A stretch of 64,000 nt of DNA from a virus. Every line of letters starts with the position of its first letter. The stretch's first letter is position 1. The stretch spans positions 53,940-117,939 of the IMG/VR virus record IMGVR_UViG_3300020474_002475. One strand, 5' to 3'. Under the pieces are notes generated by a model, which was not told the origin of the DNA, searched no databases, and saw nothing but the letters and a program-made list of their open reading frames with translations. Of this stretch, positions 8,098-15,659 are shown piece by piece. The translations under genes and the position numbers were made by a program.

Positions 8098-9143
8098 TTA
8101 TTACATATTTTCGTAGTTCTAGCTATAACACACACAATATGTGTGAACAACAATATCTATTTGATTATGTTCTTGGCTATAGATCTCCGTCTAATAAAAA
8201 AGCAGACAAAGGTACAATTGTACACAAAATATTGGAAATATTAGCTTTTGTTAAATTTACCATACAAAAAAATGAACAAACATTTGAAGATGATATTTTG
8301 GGTAAAATCAATGTTTATAATTATGATTTAGACGATATTATTGATAGAGTCTATAATTTTTACACATCGCACTTTACACATCATGAATGGAAAGATGTGG
8401 ACCATAGAGATTGTAAAAAATGGAGTTATAAAGCGATAGAATATGCAGGAGGTATGTTTGATCCTAGAAATAGAACCATCTTATATCCAGAACAAAGATT
8501 TGATATAACAATTGAAAAGCCTTGGGCAGAGTATGAATATGAATTGCCTAGCGGAGAAAAACTAAAAGGACACCTATCTATTAAGGGTACTATCGATTTA
8601 ATTACCAAACCAAGTGACAATACATTAGAAATCGTCGACTGGAAAACAGGGAGAAGACTTGACTGGGCTACAGGACAAGAAAAAACTCAAGAAAAACTAG
8701 AAACAGATCCGCAGCTTATGATATACTATTATGCTGCTCAAAAACTCTATCCTGAAATAGATCATTGTATCGTAACGATATACTTCATTAATGATGGTGG
8801 TCCTTTTAGTATGACATTCGACAAATCGCATTTACAAAAAACGGAAGACTTACTAAGAGAAAAATTTTATAAAATTAAACAATCCAATAAACCTCGACTA
8901 TCTAAAACTTGGAAATGTAGAAAATTGTGTCATTATGGTAAAAATACTTTTCAAGGACATGATAGTATATTGCCGATGCTTGAATATAGAGAAGGTCAAG
9001 TATGTAATCCGGGATATAATATGACGATGTGCGAACAAGTAGCTCATGACATAAAAACTAAAGGTTTAAAAAATGTTGTTGACGAATACACTGTTCCAGG
9101 GTATAATGTAGGACATTACCAAGCTCCTGGAAGTACAGAATGA
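8094..9143 (+). CDS. Cas4/RecB-like PD-(D/E)XK exonuclease, proposed AUA start
   Basis: The 349-residue reading assumes initiation at ATA 8094, overlapping the previous stop as ATAA. The first ATG (8139) would remove MIITYFRSSSYNTHN, whose R-S-S-S-Y-N piece and following C17 belong to the usual N-terminal motif of this family. Nuclease core: KGTIDLI (Asp), then LEIVDWKTG (D-x-K), then QLMIYYYAA (QxxxY), the Cas4/RecB-type PD-(D/E)XK signature. An N-terminal Cys plus a C-terminal group (WKCRKLC and later VC, MC) is compatible with a 4Fe-4S cluster, as in Cas4 and AddB. Probable role is 5'-3' or end resection of DNA in replication or recombination. No CRISPR genes are near, so an adaptation role is not supported. 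An ordinary AUG start at 8139 would give 334 residues. Confidence 0.8.
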   Translation: MIITYFRSSSYNTHNMCEQQYLFDYVLGYRSPSNKKADKGTIVHKILEILAFVKFTIQKNEQTFEDDILGKINVYNYDLDDIIDRVYNFYTSHFTHHEWKDVDHRDCKKWSYKAIEYAGGMFDPRNRTILYPEQRFDITIEKPWAEYEYELPSGEKLKGHLSIKGTIDLITKPSDNTLEIVDWKTGRRLDWATGQEKTQEKLETDPQLMIYYYAAQKLYPEIDHCIVTIYFINDGGPFSMTFDKSHLQKTEDLLREKFYKIKQSNKPRLSKTWKCRKLCHYGKNTFQGHDSILPMLEYREGQVCNPGYNMTMCEQVAHDIKTKGLKNVVDEYTVPGYNVGHYQAPGSTE

Positions 9144-11014
9144 AAAATTATATTCCATTACATGTTCACAGTCATTATTCTCTATTAGATGGCTTATCTA
9201 AGCCCGAACAAATAGCAAATAGATGCAATAAGATTGGAGTAAATAGCTGTGCTATTACAGACCATGGCTCTATCTCCGGTGCAGTACAAATGTATTCAGC
9301 ACTTAAAGCTAAAAATATAAAGCCTATATTAGGCTGTGAACTGTATTTGGCGTTTAACGACTCCTGTATAAAAACAAAAGAGAATATAAAATTAACTCAC
9401 TTTCTTGTTTTGGCCAAGAACTTAGAAGGTTGGAAAAATTTAATAAAAATAGTTTCTACGTCCAACAGCGAAGAAAACTACTACAGAAAACCTAGACTTT
9501 CTATAGATAAACTTAAAGAACTAGTTACTGGCAAAAATTTAATTAGTTTTTGTGGTCACATGGGATCTTATTTGCCAGATTTAATAGAACAGCATCCAGA
9601 TAATTATAAAAAACATTGCCTAAATTTTATAGACGAGATGAAAGATATTTTTGGTAAAGAAAATTTCTTTTTAGAATCTCAGCTTATGGACAAAGAGTAT
9701 ATGCCTAAGCAGATAGAGCTTTCTGATATAATGAGAGACCTATCGTCTTTATCAAATACCAAAGTCTTAGCGACCCCCGATGCTCATTACGCAGAGCAAG
9801 AGGATGCTATAGATCAAAGAATTCTATTATGCAATAATATTAAAACAACCCTCACTAATATTAACAAAAAAATTATTAATGAAGAAAGTGTTCCTTTTGA
9901 TTGTTTCTTTAAGTCTGATAAGTATTATATTTTATCTCCAGAAGAGATGAATGAATTACATAAAGAAGAAGAAATAGAAAACACACAACTGGTAGATAGT
10001 ATGTGTGAAGAGTATGATATTTTAAATAAGCCCTTATTGCCTCCATTTAGATGTCCTAATGGTCAAAATCCAGATGAGTATTTAAGACAATTATGTAGAA
10101 ATGGATGGAAAGAAAAAATAGCAAATAATATACCAAAAGAAAAACATGAAATGTATACTGATAGAATTAAAAAAGAATTAGAAGTTTTACAAGGTGCTGA
10201 CTTGTCTAGTTACTTTTTGATAGTGTCTGATATAGTAAATCATGTCAGGTCCAATGGCTGGCTTCCTGGTCCAGGCAGAGGCTCGGCTGCTGGGTGCTTG
10301 GTGTCATATTTAATTGGTATTACATCTATTGATCCTATACAATACGGATTGATTTTTGAAAGATTTTATAATTCTGGCAGAAATACAGAAGGTAGAGTTT
10401 CTATGCCAGATATCGATGTAGACGTACCTATTAATAAAAGAGAAAACATCATTTCATATATTCGACAAAGATATGGTAGTGACAAAGTTTCTCAGATGAT
10501 TACTTTTAATACCATGAAAGGTCGTGGCGCATTAAAAGAAGTTCTGCGTGTTTATGGCAATATCAGTTTTGACGAAATGAATCAAATTACTAAATTTATT
10601 CCTGATGAGGCCAAAATAGCAGATGAACTACAAGAAATGAAAGCAGATCATGGGGAAGCATCAATTATTAGATGGGCATTAGAAAACAATGCAGATAAAT
10701 TAAAAGATTGGTGCCACATTTCACAAGATGGCAAAAACAGATTGTCAGGACCACTTGCCAAAAGGTTTGAGCAGGCTATTAGATTAGAGGGCACTAAATC
10801 AAACCAGTCTAAGCATGCCGCCGGTGTAGTTATTAGTAGTCACAATTTGAGTGATATATGTCCGATGATTTACGATACTAAAAACAAAACCACTATAGCG
10901 GGTATGGAGATGCAAGATTTAGAATCCATAGGTATAATCAAATTTGATATTTTGGGAGTAGCTATGCTAGATAAAGTAATGTCCATATCCGATATTTTAT
11001 TAAATGGAGAATAA
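9140..11014 (+). CDS. DNA polymerase III alpha, N-terminal half (PHP and palm)
   Basis: This 624-residue protein covers the first half of a bacterial-type family C replicative polymerase. The N-terminal PHP domain keeps most metal ligands: HVHSHYS (H8, H10), TDHGS, GCELYL, CGHMG and TPDAHY (residues 8-216). The palm includes GPGRGSAAG at about 377-385, PDIDVD at 423-428 and KFDILG with D603, so all three catalytic aspartates are on this half. It stops about 20 residues after the third aspartate; the fingers and later domains are encoded at 11888-13513. No intein-like sequence follows, so the two halves presumably assemble non-covalently. The start overlaps the nuclease stop as ATGA. Confidence 0.92.
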   Translation: MKNYIPLHVHSHYSLLDGLSKPEQIANRCNKIGVNSCAITDHGSISGAVQMYSALKAKNIKPILGCELYLAFNDSCIKTKENIKLTHFLVLAKNLEGWKNLIKIVSTSNSEENYYRKPRLSIDKLKELVTGKNLISFCGHMGSYLPDLIEQHPDNYKKHCLNFIDEMKDIFGKENFFLESQLMDKEYMPKQIELSDIMRDLSSLSNTKVLATPDAHYAEQEDAIDQRILLCNNIKTTLTNINKKIINEESVPFDCFFKSDKYYILSPEEMNELHKEEEIENTQLVDSMCEEYDILNKPLLPPFRCPNGQNPDEYLRQLCRNGWKEKIANNIPKEKHEMYTDRIKKELEVLQGADLSSYFLIVSDIVNHVRSNGWLPGPGRGSAAGCLVSYLIGITSIDPIQYGLIFERFYNSGRNTEGRVSMPDIDVDVPINKRENIISYIRQRYGSDKVSQMITFNTMKGRGALKEVLRVYGNISFDEMNQITKFIPDEAKIADELQEMKADHGEASIIRWALENNADKLKDWCHISQDGKNRLSGPLAKRFEQAIRLEGTKSNQSKHAAGVVISSHNLSDICPMIYDTKNKTTIAGMEMQDLESIGIIKFDILGVAMLDKVMSISDILLNGE

Positions 11015-11018
11015 TAAA

Positions 11019-11198
11019 ATGCAAAAAGAATTTAAAGAAGTAAATGTCAATGAAACTTTTAGTGTAAACGGTAAACAATATGTTAAAGTTAACCCAGTTA
11101 AAGTTAGCTGTTGCCGTAGTGTAAACTGTCACGCTGTTAACAGTCCAAAGGATAGGACGTTTTTACAGCCCAACTCGAAGGTAGAGGTGCAAGATTAA
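11019..11198 (+). CDS. Small Cys-containing protein inside the split polymerase locus
   Basis: I choose the ATG at 11019 (MQKEFKEVNVNETF), which follows GGAG at 11006-11009 with 9 bases spacing, over the ATG at 11004 that overlaps the polymerase end; this gives 59 residues. The sequence reads like a small beta protein: FKEV..NETFSVNGKQYVKVNPVKVSCCRSVNCHAV, then PKDRTFLQPNSKVEV. The SCCRSxNC cluster (three Cys) could bind a metal. I recall similar small unknown proteins in phages, but no function is known to me. Its final TAA overlaps the proposed AUU start of the exonuclease gene. Confidence 0.65.
   Translation: MQKEFKEVNVNETFSVNGKQYVKVNPVKVSCCRSVNCHAVNSPKDRTFLQPNSKVEVQD
11183..11189 (+). 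promoter_or_regulatory. Ribosome binding site deciding a non-AUG start
   Basis: AGAGGTG sits in the end of the small gene. The GAGG core ends 6 bases before ATT at 11194. The frame is closed by TAG at 11182-11184, so the start must lie downstream of that, and the catalytic FDLETDG motif requires a start before the TTG at 11224. Confidence 0.55.
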
Positions 11199-11895
11199 TA
11201 GGAATAAGATTTGTGTATTTGACTTGGAAACTGACGGCGTCAATCCAGAAGTTTGCAGTCCTGTACAAATTGCTGCGGTTATTGTGGATCCTTTGAAATT
11301 AGAAATCGTACCAGACTCCGAGTTTAATATTACTCTTAAGCCGGAGTCCCTGGAACAAAATCCTGAATATTGCTATGATGATTCTGATGTTTTAGATTTT
11401 CATGCAAAAGTTAGAGGGGTAAGCAAGGCTAAGATTTTAGAATCTTGGAAGAAATACCAAAAACAGGATCAAGCATGGAAGATGCTTACTAGCTATTTAC
11501 AAATGTATCATACTAGATCAACTAAAAAGAATTGTTTTAGTGCTCCGATTGCTGCTGGTTATAATATTAATAAATTTGATTTACCAATTATCAACAGACT
11601 TAGCAGTAAATATAAAACAGTAAACAAAGAAGGAAAGACCGATTTGTTTTATCCCAGAGATGTTTTAGATATAATGAATGTAATATTTTATTGGTTCGAA
11701 AACAATAATGAACTAAAAAGTTATACATTAGATAATCTGAGAGACTATTTAGGCTTATCAAAAGAAAATGCTCATGACGCACTAAAAGATGTGCAAGATA
11801 CTGCTCAAATAATGATAAGGTTTATGAAACTGTTTAGAAGTATGTCGCCAAAAATTAAATTTAAGGATTCATTTAATAGTACTGCAAATGTCTGA
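11194..11895 (+). CDS. DnaQ-type 3'-5' proofreading exonuclease, proposed AUU start
   Basis: A TTG at 11224 is the first conventional start but falls inside the first exonuclease motif (FDLETDG) and would delete its first catalytic aspartate. The open frame begins at 11185 and holds no ATG, GTG or TTG before the motif; ATT at 11194 has a good GAGGTG site and overlaps the previous stop as ATTAA. With that start the protein has 233 residues, beginning MNRNKICVFDLETDG. DEDDh catalytic residues: D10 and E12 (Exo I), D129 in GYNINKFD (Exo II), H194 and D199 in HDALKDVQD (Exo III). It removes misincorporated 3' nucleotides. The gene lies between the two halves of the polymerase it probably serves. 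Confidence 0.85.
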   Translation: MNRNKICVFDLETDGVNPEVCSPVQIAAVIVDPLKLEIVPDSEFNITLKPESLEQNPEYCYDDSDVLDFHAKVRGVSKAKILESWKKYQKQDQAWKMLTSYLQMYHTRSTKKNCFSAPIAAGYNINKFDLPIINRLSSKYKTVNKEGKTDLFYPRDVLDIMNVIFYWFENNNELKSYTLDNLRDYLGLSKENAHDALKDVQDTAQIMIRFMKLFRSMSPKIKFKDSFNSTANV

Positions 11896-13513
11896 ATATT
11901 ACACTTTTGATTGTGGTTGTAAATTTAAAATACTTGGGAATAGTAAAGAATTTCCTAGTATAGATTTTAAACCGACTTTAGATAATTTAAATTTAGAATG
12001 TTCTAAAACTTGGGACTTAATATCTTCTGGCAATACCAAAGGATGTTTTCAATTAGAGTCTAGACTTGGTCAAACCATGTCAAAAAAACTTAAACCCAGA
12101 AGTATTGAACATTTGTCTGGATTAATCAGTATTCTTCGTCCAGGATGTCTTGAAGCAGTTAGGGATGGTAAAACTGTATCTAATCATTATATAGACAAGA
12201 AGAATGATCAAGAAACTGTAGATTATTATCATCCTGTTTTAAAAGAATGTCTTGAGAAAAGCTATGGCGAAATGATCTATCAAGAACAAGCTATGGAAAT
12301 TGCAAGAGTAGTTTCTGGATTTAATCTGGAAGAAGCAGACATATTAAGAAAAGCAATTGGTAAGAAAAAAGCGGATTTGATGTCTCAGGTAAAGACTTCA
12401 TTTATGGCAGGTGCAACCAAAATGGGTTTAGTAAATAAAGAAACCGCTGAAGAAATTTTTGGTTGGATTGAAAAGAGTCAAAGATATTCTTTTAATAAAA
12501 GCCATGCCGTTAGCTACGCTATGAACGCATATCTCTCTGCATACTCTAAGGCTCACTTCCCCAGAGTATTCTTTGCTTCATATCTTAAATTCGCTAAAGA
12601 TAAAATAGACCCTCAACAAGAAATAAAAGAGCTGGTACGTAATGCTAACGAAATGGATATAACCATCCATACTCCCGATATTAGAGAGCTAAATGAACTC
12701 TTTGCAATTAGACAAGGTAAAATATATTTTGGACTAACCGATATAAAAGGTTTAGGTCAATCTGTATTTAAAAAATTATTAAAGATTGTTGAAAATGATA
12801 ATATAGATATCGGCAAATTATCATGGTATCAAATGCTATATAAGATATTATGTAATATAAATAGCACTGCTACCAAAGCCCTTATTGCATCAGGAGCATT
12901 AGATTATTTCAAAAAAACTCGCACAGAAATGCTATTTGAGTATGATATATTTACATCTCTTACTAAGAAGGAAATCGAAAAAGCAGGAGATATTATAGAA
13001 AACGGAGCAGTTCCTTTAATCAGCATATTAACAGAATTATTAACTAAAAGAGTTAATATAAAAAGACAAGCTATAATAAATAATCTTATAGAAACTATCA
13101 AGCACCCCCCTTATTCTCTTATTGATAAAATAGAATGGCTATCAGATTCAGAAAATACTTTGTTAGGAACATCGATAACTTGCTGTAAATTAGACTCATA
13201 TAATATAGATATGACTAATATGAACTGTAAAGACTTCAAGAAAACATATAAGGTAGAAGATATCATATTGGCTGCCGAAGTGGTTGGGGTTAATGTAACC
13301 AAAACTAAAAATGGTAAAAACCCAGGTGCTGAAATGGCATTTGTTACAGGAGAAGATCAATACGGGATGTTAGATTCAATTATTATGTTTCCAGAAACAT
13401 GGGAAAAATACAGACCTCACGTTTTTGATGGTAATGTTTTAATATTCACGGGCAAAAAGTCAAAAGCAAAAGACAGTCTAATAGTAGAAAAATGCTTTGT
13501 TCCTAAGTCTTGA
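11888..13513 (+). CDS. DNA polymerase III alpha, C-terminal half (fingers to OB fold)
   Basis: This 541-residue protein continues family C polymerase from where 9140-11014 stops. After a unique Cys-containing head (MSEYYTFDCGCKFKI) it shows GCFQLESRL near residue 53, SGLISILRPGCLEAVRDGK, YGEMIYQEQAMEIARVVSGF, ADILRKAIGKKK and SFNKSHAVSYA, which are all well-known DnaE fingers motifs. It then has a DIKGLGQSV helix-hairpin-helix-like piece and a C-terminal OB fold (about 445-535: VEDIILAAEVVGVNVT to LIFTGKK). No catalytic aspartate of the palm is here. No intein sequence is seen at the N-terminus. The start overlaps the exonuclease by 8 bases. Its stop lies in the -35 box of the ssb promoter. 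Confidence 0.92.
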   Translation: MSEYYTFDCGCKFKILGNSKEFPSIDFKPTLDNLNLECSKTWDLISSGNTKGCFQLESRLGQTMSKKLKPRSIEHLSGLISILRPGCLEAVRDGKTVSNHYIDKKNDQETVDYYHPVLKECLEKSYGEMIYQEQAMEIARVVSGFNLEEADILRKAIGKKKADLMSQVKTSFMAGATKMGLVNKETAEEIFGWIEKSQRYSFNKSHAVSYAMNAYLSAYSKAHFPRVFFASYLKFAKDKIDPQQEIKELVRNANEMDITIHTPDIRELNELFAIRQGKIYFGLTDIKGLGQSVFKKLLKIVENDNIDIGKLSWYQMLYKILCNINSTATKALIASGALDYFKKTRTEMLFEYDIFTSLTKKEIEKAGDIIENGAVPLISILTELLTKRVNIKRQAIINNLIETIKHPPYSLIDKIEWLSDSENTLLGTSITCCKLDSYNIDMTNMNCKDFKKTYKVEDIILAAEVVGVNVTKTKNGKNPGAEMAFVTGEDQYGMLDSIIMFPETWEKYRPHVFDGNVLIFTGKKSKAKDSLIVEKCFVPKS

Positions 13514-13537
13514 CTTTTGCTGAGTACGACATATAAT
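13510..13537 (+). promoter_or_regulatory. Sigma70-like promoter for ssb
   Basis: TTGACT at 13510-13515 and a perfect TATAAT at 13532-13537 are separated by 16 bases. The -35 box overlaps the stop codon of the polymerase gene, and the ssb start is about 49 bases past the -10. This is the clearest bacterial vegetative promoter seen in the window and suggests separate, strong expression of ssb by host RNA polymerase. Confidence 0.7.
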
Positions 13538-13585
13538 AAACTAGTGTTTGGTTTTGGATTTTTAATTTTAAATAAGGAGTTTTCA

Positions 13586-13957
13586 ATGAATCTTGTAATT
13601 TTAAGAGGTAATTTAGCTAGAGACCCAGAAGTTCGCAGAGTGAATACTGGCGGAAAAGAAACCGCTGTAGTGAATTTCACCGTAGCTACTTCTCGTGAAT
13701 ACACGAAGTCTAATGGCGAGAAGGATAAGGTTACTTCTTTTATTAATTGTGAAGCATGGGATACCGGTGCTGAAATCATCGGTGAATCTTTTTCTAAGGG
13801 AGATCTAGTAATGGTAGAAGGATCTTTACGAAATGATTCCTGGGAAAAAGATGGAGTTAAACACAATAGCTTCAAGGTTAGAGTAAATAATTTCTCTAAG
13901 CTTACCAAGCTTTCTAGACATAAGGCAGCTAGCAAAGAAGAGCCTGTTGCATTCTAA
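13586..13957 (+). CDS. ssb: Single-stranded DNA-binding protein
   Basis: This 123-residue SSB has the start fixed by AAGGAG at 13574-13579 seven bytes of spacing upstream of ATG (6 bases between). It begins MNLVILRGNLARDPEVR, continues with ETAVVNFTVATSREY and KVTSFINCEAWDTGAEII, then KGDLVMVEGSLRNDSWEKDG: the standard OB-fold order of bacterial SSB. The tail is very short but ends EEPVAF, an abbreviated form of the acidic, Phe-ending tip that binds partner proteins. It coats single-stranded DNA at the fork for the polymerase, helicase and RecA-like protein upstream. Unlike its neighbours it is a single-gene unit with its own promoter and terminator, as expected for a protein needed in large amounts. 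Confidence 0.95.
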   Translation: MNLVILRGNLARDPEVRRVNTGGKETAVVNFTVATSREYTKSNGEKDKVTSFINCEAWDTGAEIIGESFSKGDLVMVEGSLRNDSWEKDGVKHNSFKVRVNNFSKLTKLSRHKAASKEEPVAF

Positions 13958-13976
13958 TTATTAGGAATCTTATGAG

Positions 13977-14000
13977 CAAAGGGGCTTCACGGCCCCTTTG
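13977..14000 (+). terminator. Intrinsic terminator after ssb
   Basis: A 9-bp perfect stem (CAAAGGGGC with GCCCCTTTG) with a 6-base loop TTCACG is followed by TATTTTTATA. It lies 20 bases after the ssb stop and only 9 bases before the glycosyltransferase start at 14010, so the U-tract is also the leader of that gene. Confidence 0.85.
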
Positions 14001-14009
14001 TATTTTTAT

Positions 14010-15656
14010 ATGAACAAGTTAAAAGTATTAATGTGCTCGGAAGCTAGCTTTTTAAATTCTGGCTTTTCTATATACGCCAAAGAAATATTATCTCGGCTAT
14101 ACGCGACAGGTAAATATGAAATAGCCGAATTTGCTAGTTACGCTGTTGTTAACGACCCTAAAGACAAAGACATACCTTGGTCAATATATGCAAATGCTGT
14201 TAATAATGCAGATCCTAGACATGCCGAATATACTTCTAGAACAGATAATATGTTTGGTAGGTGGCGTTTTGATAAAACCGTTGTAGATTTTAAACCCGAT
14301 GTTGTAATAGATGTTAGGGATTACTGGATGTCTGCTTATCAGGAGCAATCACCAGCTAGAAAATTGTTTCATTGGATATTAATGCCTACAGTAGATTCTG
14401 CTCCACAACAACCGCATTGGATAGATACTTTCTTAAATGCAGATGCGATTTTTACGTATTCGGATTGGGGGGCTGATGTACTAAAAAATCAATCAGGAGG
14501 AAAAATAAATTATATAGACACGGCATCTCCTGGTGTTGATTTGTCTGTTTTTAAAATTAAAGACAAACAAGAGTGCAGAAAAGCAATCGGAGTACCGTCT
14601 GATGCAATAGTAATAGGTTCGGTCATGAGGAATCAAAAAAGAAAACTAATACCAGAATTATTTGTTTCTTTTAAAAAGCTGTTAGATAAATATAAAAAGT
14701 CTAATAATCCACTTGGAGAAAAACTTTTCCTTTATTTGCATACTAGCTTTCCTGATGCTGGGTGGGATATTCCAGAATCAATGAAAGAAAACGGAATTTT
14801 AAATAAAGTTCTGTTTACACAAATTTGTAGAAAATGCAACCATGTTTCATGTGGAGTCTTTCGTGGTCCACAAACGGTGTGTCCTAAATGCTTTACTAGG
14901 AATCAGACATTTCCAAATGTTACTGCCGGTGTAACATCTGAGCAATTATCTACTATCTATAATACTTTTGATATGTATGTGCAGTATGCTATATGTGAAG
15001 GCTTTGGCATGCCGCAAGTAGAAGCTGGAGCTTGTGGTATACCTATAGCTACAGTTGATTATAGTGCGATGTGTGACGTGATAAATAAATTAAACGCATA
15101 TCCTGTAGAAATTAAAACATATTTTAAAGAATTAGAAACTAGAGCCATTAGGGTTTATCCAAACAATGACAGCTTGATATCCACTATAGATAAGTTTATT
15201 AACATGCCTGAACCTATACAATACAAAAAACGTCTTAATACTAGAAAATTAACAGAAAAACATTATAATTGGGACAATATAGCTAAAAAGTGGGAAAAAT
15301 ATTTGGACAGTTTAAATGATAGTGGTTATAGGGCCGATTGGAGTCATCACAAACGAATTAATAAGATAGCTAATGCGGAAGCAAATAGTAATGTGGATGC
15401 ATTAATATCTGTATGTCGTGATAATTTGTTAGATATAAACGCTGCGTCATCTAGTAAAATGTTATCATATTTAAATGACGCTGATTACGGTTTTCAACTT
15501 AATGGCTTAAGCACAAACCCTTTTGATATGAATAAGGTTGCTGAACAAATGAATATATATGTTAGCAATAATAATCAGTTGTGTGATGCTTTAGATAATA
15601 AATTAGCCCTAACAGAAGACTTTATACAATACGCAAAACTAAAAGCAAATAATTAA
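14010..15656 (+). CDS. GT4-like glycosyltransferase with zinc-knuckle insert
   Basis: The start is taken at ATG 14010 (MNKLKVLMCSEASFLNSGFS), giving 548 residues. The N-terminal Rossmann half contains an SGFSIYAKEIL donor/acceptor loop typical of GT-B enzymes. The C-terminal half carries EGFGMPQVEAGACGIPIATVDYSA near residues 330-355, the E-x7-E nucleotide-sugar site of GT4 enzymes. Between them, around 272-295, is a four-Cys insert (CRKCNHVSCG then TVCPKC) that would bind zinc, which is unusual for GT4. It is the first of a run of overlapping genes and starts 9 bases after a terminator, so its transcription must come from read-through or a promoter inside ssb. Acceptor unknown: host surface glycan, phage DNA or virion protein are all possible. 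Confidence 0.8.
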   Translation: MNKLKVLMCSEASFLNSGFSIYAKEILSRLYATGKYEIAEFASYAVVNDPKDKDIPWSIYANAVNNADPRHAEYTSRTDNMFGRWRFDKTVVDFKPDVVIDVRDYWMSAYQEQSPARKLFHWILMPTVDSAPQQPHWIDTFLNADAIFTYSDWGADVLKNQSGGKINYIDTASPGVDLSVFKIKDKQECRKAIGVPSDAIVIGSVMRNQKRKLIPELFVSFKKLLDKYKKSNNPLGEKLFLYLHTSFPDAGWDIPESMKENGILNKVLFTQICRKCNHVSCGVFRGPQTVCPKCFTRNQTFPNVTAGVTSEQLSTIYNTFDMYVQYAICEGFGMPQVEAGACGIPIATVDYSAMCDVINKLNAYPVEIKTYFKELETRAIRVYPNNDSLISTIDKFINMPEPIQYKKRLNTRKLTEKHYNWDNIAKKWEKYLDSLNDSGYRADWSHHKRINKIANAEANSNVDALISVCRDNLLDINAASSSKMLSYLNDADYGFQLNGLSTNPFDMNKVAEQMNIYVSNNNQLCDALDNKLALTEDFIQYAKLKANN

Positions 15657-15659
15657 TTA

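Noticed and set aside
8094-9143. Cas4 as part of a CRISPR adaptation system
   Set aside because: No cas1, cas2 or repeat-spacer array is nearby. The gene is embedded in a replication operon, so a replication/recombination nuclease is more likely.
10985-11960. Split intein at the broken DNA polymerase
   Set aside because: Neither half shows intein sequence: the N half ends normally after the palm (DILLNGE), and the C half starts with a short Cys-containing head and runs directly into DnaE fingers. The genes between encode an exonuclease and a small protein.
13958-14009. A promoter for the glycosyltransferase cluster in the ssb downstream gap
   Set aside because: The gap is filled by the terminator hairpin and U-tract; no -35/-10 pair could be placed before the start at 14010.
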